Part shown: positions 33,931 through 42,313 of the stretch, piece by piece | How positions within the stretch are numbered: position 1 is the first letter of the stretch | How the letters are laid out: the number at the start of each line of letters is the position of its first letter | Made by a program: the position numbers and the translations under genes | Source: Streptomyces diastatochromogenes | GTDB taxonomy: Bacteria; Actinomycetota; Actinomycetes; Streptomycetales; Streptomycetaceae | NCBI RefSeq assembly: GCF_002242805.1 | Contig: NZ_MCGQ01000031.1 | Span: 148,336-212,335, forward strand | DNA: 64,000 nucleotides | Reading direction: 5' to 3' | Notes under the pieces: generated by a model | Databases searched by the model: none | Seen by the model: the letters and a program-made list of their open reading frames with translations, nothing else | Told to the model about the DNA's origin: nothing

Positions 33931-34587
33931 GTGACCGCCGAGTCGCCCCAGCCCGTAGACGCGCCCGACGACGACAAGTCGCACGTGCCTCCGCTGACGA
34001 CCCGTGTCGTCATTGCCGAGGACGAGGCCCTGATCCGGCTCGACCTGAAGGAGATGCTGGAGGAGGAGGGGTACACCGTCGTCGGCGAGGCCGGGGACGG
34101 GGAGCAGGCCGTGGAGCTGGCCCGCGAGCACCGGCCGGACCTGGTGATCCTCGACGTCAAGATGCCCAAGCTGGACGGCATCTCCGCGGCCGAGAAGATC
34201 GCCGAGGAGTCCATCGCCCCGGTCCTGATGCTCACCGCCTTCTCCCAGCGCGACCTCGTCGAGCGCGCCCGGGACGCCGGTGCCATGGCCTACCTGGTGA
34301 AGCCGTTCAGCAAGAGCGACGTCGTGCCGGCCATCGAGATGGCCGTCTCCCGCTTCACCGAGCTGAAGCAGCTGGAGCAGGAGGTCGCCGACCTCACCCA
34401 GCGCCTGGAGACCCGCAAGCTGGTCGACCGCGCCAAGTCCATCCTGCAGACCGAGTACGGGCTGACCGAGCCCGCCGCCTTCCGCTGGATCCAGAAGACC
34501 TCCATGGACCGCCGGATGTCGATGCAGGAGGTCGCCGTGGCGGTCATCGAGGACAACGAGGAGAAGAAGTCCGCCAAGAAGGGCTGA
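33931..34587 (+). CDS. pdtaR: ANTAR-domain response regulator, PdtaR-like
   Basis: A 218-residue two-component regulator that acts on RNA. The receiver domain shows RVVIAEDEALIRLDLKEML near 25, the phosphorylation aspartate in LVILDVKMPKLDG near 75 and YLVKPFS near 125. The C-terminal ANTAR domain (DRAKSILQTEYGLTEPAAFRWIQ, split, near 165-190; SMDRRMSMQEVAVAVI) binds paired hexaloop RNA hairpins to relieve termination. GAGGAG precedes the GTG start. Its histidine kinase is not in the window. A 19-bp-stem terminator follows. Confidence 0.92.
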   Translation: MTAESPQPVDAPDDDKSHVPPLTTRVVIAEDEALIRLDLKEMLEEEGYTVVGEAGDGEQAVELAREHRPDLVILDVKMPKLDGISAAEKIAEESIAPVLMLTAFSQRDLVERARDAGAMAYLVKPFSKSDVVPAIEMAVSRFTELKQLEQEVADLTQRLETRKLVDRAKSILQTEYGLTEPAAFRWIQKTSMDRRMSMQEVAVAVIEDNEEKKSAKKG

Positions 34588-34600
34588 CCTTCCCACGCGA

Positions 34601-34646
34601 ACGACCAGGCCCGCGCCCCGGAGAAGAGGGGCGCGGGCCTGGTCGT
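34601..34646. terminator. Strong bidirectional terminator, 19-bp stem
   Basis: Arms 34601-34619 and 34628-34646 are perfectly complementary with an 8-nt loop GGAGAAGA. It separates the ANTAR regulator from the converging liv operon. Confidence 0.9.
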
Positions 34647-34658
34647 CTGCCTCGGCGG

Positions 34659-35375
34659 TCAGTCCTCGCCGAGGTACGCCTTGCGCACGGACTCGTCGTG
34701 CAGCAGGTCCTGGCCTGAGCCGGACAGGACGATGTTGCCGACCTCCATGACATGGCCCTGGTCGGCGAGCGAGAGCGCCGCCTGGGCGTTCTGCTCGACC
34801 AGCAGGATCGTCGTGCCCTGGGACTTCAGCTCGGCGATCGTCGCCATGATCTTCTGCATCATGATCGGCGACAGACCCATGGACGGCTCGTCCAGCATCA
34901 GCAGCTTCGGCTGGGACATCAGGGCGCGGCCCATCGCCAGCATCTGCTGCTCACCGCCCGAGAGGGTGCCGGCGGCCTGCTTCCTGCGCTCCCCGAGGAT
35001 GGGGAAGAGGTCGTAGGCGCGCTGGATGTCCTTCTCGATGCCCGGCTTGTCGCTGCGCAGGAACGCACCGAGGCGCAGGTTGTCCTCGATGGTCATGCGC
35101 GGGAAGATGTGCCGCCCCTCGGGGGAGTGGGCGAGGCCCAGCGAGACCACCTGGTGGGCCGGGACCTTCTTCAGCGACTTGCCGTTGAACCTGATCTGCC
35201 CGCCGACCGGCTTGAGCAGGCCGGAGAGCGTGCGCAGGGTGGTGGTCTTACCGGCGCCGTTGGTGCCGATGAGGGTGACCACCTCGCCGGCCTCGACCTT
35301 GAAGGAGATGCCCTTGACGGCCTCGATCTTGCCGTAGGCGACCCGCAGGTCCTCTACTTCGAGCAGTGCGGTCAT
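34659..35375 (-). CDS. livF: Branched-chain amino acid ABC transporter ATPase LivF
   Basis: A 238-residue ATPase driving uptake of Leu/Ile/Val. Walker A is GTNGAGKTTT near 37, the signature LSGGEQQMLAMGRALM near 137 and Walker B LLMLDEPSMGLSP near 157. Its start overlaps the livG stop by 4 nt. It is the last gene of livKHMGF, and its stop lies 12 bp from the terminator stem. Confidence 0.95.
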   Translation of the reverse strand: MTALLEVEDLRVAYGKIEAVKGISFKVEAGEVVTLIGTNGAGKTTTLRTLSGLLKPVGGQIRFNGKSLKKVPAHQVVSLGLAHSPEGRHIFPRMTIEDNLRLGAFLRSDKPGIEKDIQRAYDLFPILGERRKQAAGTLSGGEQQMLAMGRALMSQPKLLMLDEPSMGLSPIMMQKIMATIAELKSQGTTILLVEQNAQAALSLADQGHVMEVGNIVLSGSGQDLLHDESVRKAYLGED

Positions 35376-36292
35376 CGGTCGTTCTCCTTGCCGGGCGCGG
35401 CGTCCGTCGTGGCCTCGGCGTGCGCCTCGGCCGCCTCGACCTCGGCGACCTCCTCGTCGCCGGGAGCGTTCTCGAAGGGTTCGCCGAGGTACGCGGCGAC
35501 GACCCGCTCGTCGCCCTGCACGGTCGCGCTGTCGCCCTCGACGAGCTTCTCGCCCTGTACCAGGACGGCGACGCGGTCGCAGAGGTTGAAGATGAAGCGC
35601 ATGTCGTGCTCGATGACGAGGACGGCGATGCCCTTGTCCCGGATGGCGAAGACCAGTTCCTCGGTGGCCCGGGTCTCCTGCGGGTTCATACCGGCCGTCG
35701 GCTCGTCCAGGAGCAGCAGGCCGGGCTCACTGGCCAGCGCCCGGGCGATCTCCAGCTTGCGCTGCTCGCCGTAGGGCAGGTTGCGGGCGAGGTGCTCGGC
35801 CTTCGCCTCCAGGCCCACGAACTCCAGGAGTTCCATGGCGCGGGCGCGGGAGGCCGCCTCGGCCTTGTGGAAGCCGGGGCCGCGCAGCAGCGCGGACCAC
35901 AGGCCCTCCTTGGTGCGGGTGTGCCGGCCGACGAGCACGTTCTCCAGGACCGTCATGTTGGCGAACAGACGGATGTTCTGGAAGGTGCGGGCGATGCCCG
36001 CCGCCGTGACCTTGAAGGACTTCGGCGGCAGGACCTGGCCCTTGTAGCGGACCTCGCCCTCGGTGGGGATGTACAGGCCGGTGAGGCAGTTGAAGAACGT
36101 GGTCTTGCCGGCGCCGTTGGGGCCGATCAGACCGACGATCTCGCCGCTGTTGACGGTGAGGTCGACATTGCGCACGGCCGTCAGACCGCCGAAGCGCATC
36201 GTGACGCCGCGGGCGTCGAGCACGACCTCGCCGGGTGCGGAAGCGCCGGGGACGGCGTCCTGGGTGGTGGTGTCGGTGGTCATGGTGGTCAC
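35372..36292 (-). CDS. livG: Branched-chain amino acid ABC transporter ATPase LivG
   Basis: A 306-residue ATPase partner of LivF. Walker A GPNGAGKTTFFN near 55, LPYGEQRKLEIARALA near 178 and LLLLDEPTAGMNP near 200 are clear. It is longer than usual (about 255) because of an acidic Ala/Glu-rich C-terminal tail of about 40 residues (DEEVAEVEAAEAHAEATTDA). It is coupled by 4-nt overlaps on both sides. Confidence 0.95.
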   Translation of the reverse strand: MTTMTTDTTTQDAVPGASAPGEVVLDARGVTMRFGGLTAVRNVDLTVNSGEIVGLIGPNGAGKTTFFNCLTGLYIPTEGEVRYKGQVLPPKSFKVTAAGIARTFQNIRLFANMTVLENVLVGRHTRTKEGLWSALLRGPGFHKAEAASRARAMELLEFVGLEAKAEHLARNLPYGEQRKLEIARALASEPGLLLLDEPTAGMNPQETRATEELVFAIRDKGIAVLVIEHDMRFIFNLCDRVAVLVQGEKLVEGDSATVQGDERVVAAYLGEPFENAPGDEEVAEVEAAEAHAEATTDAAPGKENDR

Positions 36293-38121
36293 GCCCCTGC
36301 CTTGCTGAGGACGGCGGGCGCTTCGGCTTCTTCGTGGAATTCGAGCTGGCGGCGCCGGTTGGGGATGAGGCCCTCGGGGCGGAAGCGCATCAGCAGGACG
36401 AGCGCACAGCCGAAGGCGAAGAGCTGGTAGTCGCCCAGGAACTGGAGCTTGGCCGGGATCAGGTACAGCAGCGCCGCGCCGACCAGCGGACCGGAGATGG
36501 TGCCCATGCCGCCGAGGACCACCGCGGCCAGCAGGAAGGCCGAGTTGGGCGGCACCACGTGGGCGAACTGGTACTGCTCCGGGGTCACCGTGTAGGTGAC
36601 GTGGGCCTGGACGGAGCCGGCGAGGCCGGCCATGCAGGCACCCAGGGCGAACGCGATGAGCTTGACCCGGAAGCCGTTGATGCCCATGGCGAGCGCGGCG
36701 GTCTCGTCCTCGCGGATGGCGATCCAGGCGCGGCCGATGCGGGAGTCGCTGCTGCGCCGGAACACCACGACGACGATGAGCGTGATGAGCAGCATCAGCA
36801 GGAAGTAGTTCGCGAACCGGCCGATGGTGGCGCCGAGGAACTGGTGCTCCTGGCCGAAGTCGAAGCCGAGGATGTTCAGGTTCGGGATCGAGGAGATGCC
36901 GTTGGAGCCGTTGGTGACGTCCGGGCCCGAGGTGCCGTCCATGTTGAGGACGGTGATGCGGAAGATCTCACCGAAGCCGAGCGTCACGATGGCGAGGTAG
37001 TCGCCGCGCAGGCGCAGGGTCGGGGCACCGATGAGGACACCGAACACCATGGCGACGGCCGCGCCGGTCAACGCCGAGGCCCAGAACGGCCAGTTGACGT
37101 GCAGCGGCGAGGACGGCGAGCCGGAGACCAGGGCCGCGGTGTAGGCGCCGACACCGAGGAAGGCGACGTAACCGAGGTCGAGGAGGCCGGCGAGGCCGAC
37201 GACGATGTTCAGGCCGAGCGCGACGGTGGCGAAGATCAGGATGTAGACGCCGATCGTCGCGTACTGGTCGTTGGACTGGGTGAAGGGGAAGGCGGCCGCC
37301 GCGACGAAGGCACCGGTCATGGTGATGTTGCGGTGCCGGGCGGTGATCGCCGAGACCCGGGCCACGAGCCCGGCCTTGGCGAGGGCGCCGAAGCCGAAGC
37401 CGGCGGTGAGGAGGAAGCCGATGAACAGCTGGTCGTACTCGGTGCCGATGCCGTAGGTGAAGACGATCAGACCGACCGCCATCGCCGCGATGATGACGAG
37501 GAGCTCGGCGTAGGTGGGCAGCTTCGGGGCCGGGGCCGGGGTCTTGGAGGCGAAGGCCGCCTTGAAGTTGTTCCAGTTCTGGCGGGCCTGGTGACGGAGC
37601 GCCTCAAGGCCGGTGTCGTCCGGGTCGGCGGGTTCCGGGGCCGGCCGCTCGTAGGGCAGAGCCAGCGCGCCGACCAGGGCCGCCAGCGTGGCGACGGCCA
37701 CGATGAAGCCGCCGGCCTCCAGGTTGACCAGGCCGCCCAGCTTGGCGCTGATGGCGATGACCGTGTACCAGGCGGTGGCGAACGTGCCCAGCGCGGACAG
37801 CTTCAGGGCGCTGTCGGCGCTGCCCGGGGTCAGCCACTTCAGGCCCTTGACGCCGTAGGAGGCGAGGCCGAGGACGGTGGTGAGGATGCCGCCGATCAGG
37901 ACGAGGACCTGAAGGCCGCCCGGGTAGCCGTAGACGGTGAGGTCGCCGGGGAACGCGGCGGTCCAGGTCCAGGCGAGGAAGGTGGAGACGATCGTCAGGA
38001 CGCCGCCGCCGGTGGCGAGGGCCCGTCCGAGCGGGGCGGGCAGGCCGATCAGGCCGGACGGGGCGGCCGTGGGAGCGCTCGGGGTCTCGGATGCGGTGGT
38101 CTGTGTGGTCATCGGTGTCAC
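36289..38121 (-). CDS. livM: Branched-chain amino acid ABC transporter permease LivM, N-terminally extended
   Basis: A 610-residue permease. The C-terminal 390 residues are a standard LivM: VGLAGLLDLGYVAFLGVGAYTAAL (partly shown) near 325, GDYLAIVTLGFGEI near 395 and the coupling-helix region RAWIAIREDETAALAMGIN near 478. About 190 residues precede it, with roughly four extra hydrophobic segments and a charged linker (about 168-200), against some 320-430 residues in typical members. It overlaps livH and livG by 4 nt each. The purpose of the extra membrane domain is unknown. Confidence 0.92.
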   Translation of the reverse strand: MTPMTTQTTASETPSAPTAAPSGLIGLPAPLGRALATGGGVLTIVSTFLAWTWTAAFPGDLTVYGYPGGLQVLVLIGGILTTVLGLASYGVKGLKWLTPGSADSALKLSALGTFATAWYTVIAISAKLGGLVNLEAGGFIVAVATLAALVGALALPYERPAPEPADPDDTGLEALRHQARQNWNNFKAAFASKTPAPAPKLPTYAELLVIIAAMAVGLIVFTYGIGTEYDQLFIGFLLTAGFGFGALAKAGLVARVSAITARHRNITMTGAFVAAAAFPFTQSNDQYATIGVYILIFATVALGLNIVVGLAGLLDLGYVAFLGVGAYTAALVSGSPSSPLHVNWPFWASALTGAAVAMVFGVLIGAPTLRLRGDYLAIVTLGFGEIFRITVLNMDGTSGPDVTNGSNGISSIPNLNILGFDFGQEHQFLGATIGRFANYFLLMLLITLIVVVVFRRSSDSRIGRAWIAIREDETAALAMGINGFRVKLIAFALGACMAGLAGSVQAHVTYTVTPEQYQFAHVVPPNSAFLLAAVVLGGMGTISGPLVGAALLYLIPAKLQFLGDYQLFAFGCALVLLMRFRPEGLIPNRRRQLEFHEEAEAPAVLSKAGA

Positions 38122-39050
38122 GCCCTGTCCGCGACGCGCTCGCCGAGCAGACCCTGTGGCCTGAACAGCAGAACGAGGATGAGGAGTACGAACGCCCAGA
38201 CGTCTGCCCAGGACTGGCTGCCGAACTTGTCCATGCCGGGGATGTCGGAGATGTAGGCGGTGGACAGGGCCTCGGCGACACCGAGGACGAGGCCGCCGAG
38301 CATGGCGCCGTAGATGTTGCCGATGCCGCCGAGGACGGCCGCGGTGAAGGCCTTCAGGCCGAGGATGAAGCCCATGCGGAAGTCGATCTGGCCGTACTTG
38401 AGGCCGTAGGCCACGGATCCGACGGCGGCGAAGGTGGCACCGAGGGCGAACGCGACCACGATGATGCGGTCGGTGTTGATGCCCATCAGCTTCGCGGTGT
38501 CCGGGTCCTGGGCGGTGGCCTGCATGCCGCGCCCGGTACGGGTGCGCATCACGAAGTAGGCGAGGAACGCCATGCTGAGCGGCGCCGCGCAGACCAGGAA
38601 GATGTCACCGGTCTGGATCGTGACGTTGCCGATCTCGAAGGGGCCACCGGGGATGCTCGGGAAGGTGCGGGCGGACTTGGCGCCCGGGTACCAGGCCCAC
38701 ACCGCCTGCTGCAGGGCCAGGGAGAGGCCGATGGCGGTGATGAGGGGAGCGAGGCGCGGGGCGCTGCGCAGGGGCCGGTAGGCGAACCGTTCCGCTCCGA
38801 CGGCGACGGTGGTGGCGACGAGGATGGCGCCGACGAGCATGAGCGGCAGGGCCACCCACATCGAGGTGCCGTCGGGAAGTATGTATGCGTAGACCGTGAG
38901 CGCGCCGAACGCTCCGGTCATGAAGATCTCGCCGTGGGCGAAGTTGATGAGCTGGACAATGCCATAGACCATTGTGTAGCCGATGGCGACCAGCCCGTAC
39001 ATGGATCCAAGTAGCAGGCCGTTGACCAGCTGCTGCGGCAGTTCGTTCAC
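38118..39050 (-). CDS. livH: Branched-chain amino acid ABC transporter permease LivH
   Basis: A 310-residue permease with about eight membrane segments. LivH-type sequences are LLLGSMYGLVAIGYTMVYGIV (partly shown) near 13-33, NFAHGEIFMTGAF near 37, a conserved LMGINTDRIIVVAFALGA near 188 and AVLGGIGNIYGAMLGG near 240. It is the first of four overlapping genes; a 13-bp hairpin separates it from livK upstream. Confidence 0.95.
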   Translation of the reverse strand: MNELPQQLVNGLLLGSMYGLVAIGYTMVYGIVQLINFAHGEIFMTGAFGALTVYAYILPDGTSMWVALPLMLVGAILVATTVAVGAERFAYRPLRSAPRLAPLITAIGLSLALQQAVWAWYPGAKSARTFPSIPGGPFEIGNVTIQTGDIFLVCAAPLSMAFLAYFVMRTRTGRGMQATAQDPDTAKLMGINTDRIIVVAFALGATFAAVGSVAYGLKYGQIDFRMGFILGLKAFTAAVLGGIGNIYGAMLGGLVLGVAEALSTAYISDIPGMDKFGSQSWADVWAFVLLILVLLFRPQGLLGERVADRA

Positions 39051-39102
39051 CGCATGTCCTCCGAGCGTTCGGAAAGTTCGACGGATGTGGCCGGATGCGA
39101 GT

Positions 39103-39138
39103 CCGCGCGGGGCGCCTGTGGAACAGCGCCCCGCGCGG
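39103..39138 (-). terminator. Hairpin between livK and livH (likely attenuator)
   Basis: Arms 39103-39115 and 39126-39138 are perfectly complementary (13 bp, very GC-rich) with a 10-nt loop. It lies between the binding-protein gene and the permease genes. It probably makes most transcripts end after livK or protects livK mRNA, giving excess binding protein. Confidence 0.75.
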
Positions 39139-39157
39139 CTCGTGGTGCGGGTGTGGG

Positions 39158-40393
39158 TCAGCTGCCGTTGTAGGTGCCGGACTCCACGGCCTTCCAGGCA
39201 CCGCCCGTGACGGAGTAGACGGTGAGCTGCTTGTTGGTCGCGTCACCGTACTCGTCGAAGGAGACCTTGCCGGTCACACCGTCGAAGGAGACGTTCTGCA
39301 TCGCGGCGGTGATCTTCGCGCGGGCGTCGGACGGCAGCTTGCCGCCGTTGTCGTCCACGACCTTCTTCACGGCCTCGATGATCGACCAGGCCGAGTCGTA
39401 GGAGTAACCGCCGTACGCCGCGTACGCCTCCTTGTAGCCCGCCGCCTTGTAGTTGTCGACGAACTCCTTGGCGGAGGGGAGGGTCTCGACCGGCGCACCG
39501 ACCGAGGTGGCGAGGTCGCCGGTGCCCGAGGCGCCGGCCAGCTTGATGAAGTCGTCGGCGTAGATGCCGTCACCGCCGACCAGCGGGATCTTGGCGCCGG
39601 CGGCCTTGATCTGCTTGCTGAGCGGGCCGGCCTGCGGGTACTCGCCGCCGTAGTAGACCACCTGGGCACCGGAGTTCTTCACCTTGGTGGCGACCGCGGA
39701 GAAGTCCTTGGTGTCGGGGTTGATGTGCTCGGTGCCGACGATCTTGCCGCCGAGCTTCTTGAACTCGTCGGTGAACGTCCCGGCGAGGCCGGCGCCGTAG
39801 GTCTTCTTGTCGTCGATGACGAAGGCCTTGGTCTTCTTGGCCTTGTTGTAGACGTACTGGGCGGCGAACGGGCCCTGGATGGCGTCCGTGGTCGCGGTGC
39901 GGAAGTACGACTTGTACGTACGCGACTTCGAGGTCCGCCAGTTGGGACCCTGGGTCAGGTCCGGGCTGGTGTTGGCCGGGGAGACCTCGACCAGCTTCGC
40001 GTCGTCGAAGACCTTCTGCATCGACTGGGCGACGGAGGAGTTCAGCGGACCGACCACGCCGAGGACGCCCGGCTCGCCGACGAACTTGGTGGCGTTCGTC
40101 TGGCCCGAGGAGGGCTGGGCCTGGTCGTCGAGGGACTCGACCTTGAAGGTGATGCCCTTGACGTAGTTCTTCTTGTTGGCCTGCTTGGCCGCGAGGTCCA
40201 CGGAGTTCCGGATGCCCAGGCCCAGGGCGGACAGGTCGCCGGTCAGCGGGGCGTCGACGCCGATGGTGACGGTCGTGCCACCGTTGCCGGAGTCCGAACC
40301 CTTGTCGCCGCTGTCGCGCGAGCCGCAGGCGGTGAGGGTGAGTGCACCCGCCGCCAGGGCGGCGGTGATGGCGATGAGCGAACGTTGACGCAC
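39158..40393 (-). CDS. livK: Branched-chain amino acid binding lipoprotein LivK
   Basis: A 411-residue periplasmic-binding-type lipoprotein. It begins at a GTG after AAAGGAC, and has a lipobox LTAC with lipidated Cys23. The type I binding fold shows VTIGVDAPLTGDLSALGLGI (partly shown) near 45, VLGVVGPLNSSVAQSM near 105 and FVIDDKKTYGAGLAGTF near 185. It is the first gene of the liv operon. A stem-loop follows at once. Confidence 0.95.
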   Translation of the reverse strand: MRQRSLIAITAALAAGALTLTACGSRDSGDKGSDSGNGGTTVTIGVDAPLTGDLSALGLGIRNSVDLAAKQANKKNYVKGITFKVESLDDQAQPSSGQTNATKFVGEPGVLGVVGPLNSSVAQSMQKVFDDAKLVEVSPANTSPDLTQGPNWRTSKSRTYKSYFRTATTDAIQGPFAAQYVYNKAKKTKAFVIDDKKTYGAGLAGTFTDEFKKLGGKIVGTEHINPDTKDFSAVATKVKNSGAQVVYYGGEYPQAGPLSKQIKAAGAKIPLVGGDGIYADDFIKLAGASGTGDLATSVGAPVETLPSAKEFVDNYKAAGYKEAYAAYGGYSYDSAWSIIEAVKKVVDDNGGKLPSDARAKITAAMQNVSFDGVTGKVSFDEYGDATNKQLTVYSVTGGAWKAVESGTYNGS

Positions 40394-40683
40394 GATCAGT
40401 CCTTTCCGATCGACAACCGCATCCCCGTGGAAACGGTCGAGCCGCGCGCGCCTGGCCGAAGTGAGAATCCGACTGCGCGGTGACTGGCCGTGACTCTAGG
40501 CGTGTGTGGGGAACGTGGAGGAGGGTCTGACCGATGCTGTGACGCTCTTGTTATGACACGAGGTAATGCAGAGCGGTACGCCGTGGGGAGAACGCCGGAA
40601 TTCAGGCCGATTCGCCCTGTCCGCATTGTGAGAACCCGCAGGACTCACCATGATCCGTTCAGGCGTCTCAGGGGTTTTGGTGA
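40394..40683. other. Intergenic region upstream of livK
   Basis: This 290-bp region between livK and the next minus-strand gene should hold the liv operon promoter. On the minus strand a TAGAGT -10-like box lies about 100 bp before livK. I see no convincing -35, riboswitch or strong palindrome. Confidence 0.4.
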
Positions 40684-41292
40684 TTACGTACCACTGTTGC
40701 TGCAGGCGACTTTCAGGGCGCGTGAGAGGTGCTGTGCGTAGTGGGGGCCGAGGATGAAACTCTGAATCTGTATTGCGCGCGTATTACGTAGAGTTACTTC
40801 GAGGAAAGGCATCCCGGCGTCCTTCGGAACCTTTCCGCATTCCGTCACGTGCATGGTTATGGTGATCTTGCGGGGAGCGCCTGCTTTTGTCCGGAAGGGG
40901 ACGTGTGGCGCCGCGGCCGCCGAGAGGCCGGCGTACGGCTGGGTCACCCGGGTCACGGTGACCGCCGGTCCCGACTCCACGCGCATCAGTACCTCGAAGC
41001 TGAAGCTGCGGGCCGGCGCGCCGGGCGGGGTGGCCCGGTCGCGCAGGTACGACATCGCCACCACCTGTGCGGGGTACGGCACTTCGGGCGGTGGCGGTTG
41101 CTGCGGGCGGGTCGCGTAGAGATAGCCGCCGCCCGCGAGTACGGCCGCGGTGGCGGCGAGAGCCAGGACGGCGCGGCGGTGGCGGGCGTACAGGGCCGCG
41201 AGCGGCGCGCGTCTTCGGCCGAGGGGTGCCTCCTGTGCGGTGTCCCACGCGCGCGTGCCCTCGCCGGGCTCCAGGGGGCCGATGCCGCTCAT
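40684..41292 (-). CDS. Membrane-anchored protein of unknown function
   Basis: A 202-residue protein with one membrane segment (about residues 42-62, AVLALAATAAVLAGGGYLYA, in part). A Pro-rich linker and an extracytoplasmic domain with two cysteines (TECGK and VACSN) follow. The start at 41292 overlaps the upstream lipoprotein stop (ATGA), so the two form an operon and may work together at the cell surface. I recognise no named family. Confidence 0.7.
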   Translation of the reverse strand: MSGIGPLEPGEGTRAWDTAQEAPLGRRRAPLAALYARHRRAVLALAATAAVLAGGGYLYATRPQQPPPPEVPYPAQVVAMSYLRDRATPPGAPARSFSFEVLMRVESGPAVTVTRVTQPYAGLSAAAAPHVPFRTKAGAPRKITITMHVTECGKVPKDAGMPFLEVTLRNTRAIQIQSFILGPHYAQHLSRALKVACSNSGT

Positions 41293-41714
41293 TGCCACGG
41301 ACCTCCGCTCGGCGTTCCGTGCCGGTACCGCTCGGCGCAGGCACTGCGGGACTGACGGTCGATCAACTCGTCGGCCGCAGCGGCCCCTTGGCGCCGCTCG
41401 GCCGCCCGCGCCGTGTCCACGACGGTCCGCAGGATCTCATACTGCCCGTTGGACAGCCCCATGGACTGGTAGTCGCCGTAGGTGCCGCTGTCGAGCACTT
41501 TGCGCGACCAGTGCGCGACGATCCTGGCGCACAGCTCCGCTTCGGAGGCCGGTGACGCGGAGGCCGTGCCGCTGTGCGGGGTGCGAGCGGGTGCGCCCGA
41601 TCCGGCGCACCCACCCGTCAGTACGGCAGCCACAAGTGCCAGTCCGAGTCCCAGCCCCGTGGCTCCCGGCCAGTGGGCTCCTCGCGGTCCCCTGTGCCGA
41701 AGCTGCGGTCCCAT
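41289..41714 (-). CDS. Small lipoprotein of unknown function
   Basis: A 141-residue predicted lipoprotein: hydrophobic signal near 20-33 and lipobox LTGGC with Cys36. The mature part is mostly helical, with ELCARIVAHWSR near 60 and SACAERYRHG near 125 giving a possible disulfide. A 21-bp tandem repeat spans its start codon. It is coupled to the membrane protein downstream. Function unknown. Confidence 0.68.
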   Translation of the reverse strand: MGPQLRHRGPRGAHWPGATGLGLGLALVAAVLTGGCAGSGAPARTPHSGTASASPASEAELCARIVAHWSRKVLDSGTYGDYQSMGLSNGQYEILRTVVDTARAAERRQGAAAADELIDRQSRSACAERYRHGTPSGGPWQ

Positions 41715-41727
41715 GTGCCGAAGCTAA
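41686..41727 (-). repeat. 21-bp tandem duplication across the lipoprotein start
   Basis: Two adjacent 21-bp units (41686-41706 and 41707-41727) share GGTCCC and TGTGCCGAAGCT with a single change in between. The change creates the ATG start codon in the upstream copy only. Confidence 0.75.
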
Positions 41728-41760
41728 GGGGAGGGGCGGCGCGGGGCAACGGCCCGGCGC

Positions 41761-41779
41761 CGGCCGCTCGGCGGCCGGG
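41761..41779 (-). terminator. Terminator-like hairpin after the thioesterase
   Basis: CCGGCCGC (41761-41768) and GCGGCCGG (41772-41779) form a perfect 8-bp stem with loop TCG, directly past the thioesterase stop at 41781. No T-run is present, as is usual in Streptomyces. Confidence 0.6.
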
Positions 41780-41780
41780 A

Positions 41781-42266
41781 TCAGCCCTTGACAGCCTGGG
41801 CGCCGTCCTCCGGCTTGAGGTCACGCAGCAGACAGGTCAGCCGCGCGCTGCACACCCGGCGGCCCTCCTCGTCACTGATCACGATCTCGTACGTCGCCGT
41901 CGACCGCCCCCGGTGCACCGGCGTGGCCACACCGGTCACCAGGCCCGAGCGGACCCCGCGGTGGTGCGTGCAGTTCAGGTCCACGCCGACCGCGATCTTC
42001 GAGCTGCCGCCGTGCAGCATGGAGCCGACCGAGCCCAGGGTCTCCGCGAGCACCGCGGACGCGCCTCCGTGCAGCAGCCCGTACGGCTGGGTGTTGCCCT
42101 CCACCGGCATCGTGCCGACGACCCGCTCCGCCGACGCCTCCAGGATCTGCACGCCCATCCGCGTCCCGAGGTGGCCTGCCGAGAACAGCGCGGGCAGGTC
42201 GACACCGAGCGCCGCGTACTCGTCGATGACTTCCTGCGGGAATTTCACCTGCTGCTGCTCACCCAT
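41781..42266 (-). CDS. Hotdog-fold acyl-CoA thioesterase, PaaI/YbgC-MenI-like
   Basis: A 161-residue hotdog thioesterase. The active-site region YGLLHGGASAVLAETLGSVGS, shown in part, near 62-82 has the HGG turn and the catalytic glutamate typical of the PaaI/4-hydroxybenzoyl-CoA thioesterase group. VGVDLNCTHHRGV near 92 follows. It hydrolyses an acyl-CoA thioester; phenylacetyl-CoA-type and DHNA-CoA substrates are both possible. Confidence 0.85.
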   Translation of the reverse strand: MGEQQQVKFPQEVIDEYAALGVDLPALFSAGHLGTRMGVQILEASAERVVGTMPVEGNTQPYGLLHGGASAVLAETLGSVGSMLHGGSSKIAVGVDLNCTHHRGVRSGLVTGVATPVHRGRSTATYEIVISDEEGRRVCSARLTCLLRDLKPEDGAQAVKG

Positions 42267-42313
42267 GGGCCCGGCTCCGTTCGTCGTACACCTGTCTCTG
42301 GCTGAGCAAACGC

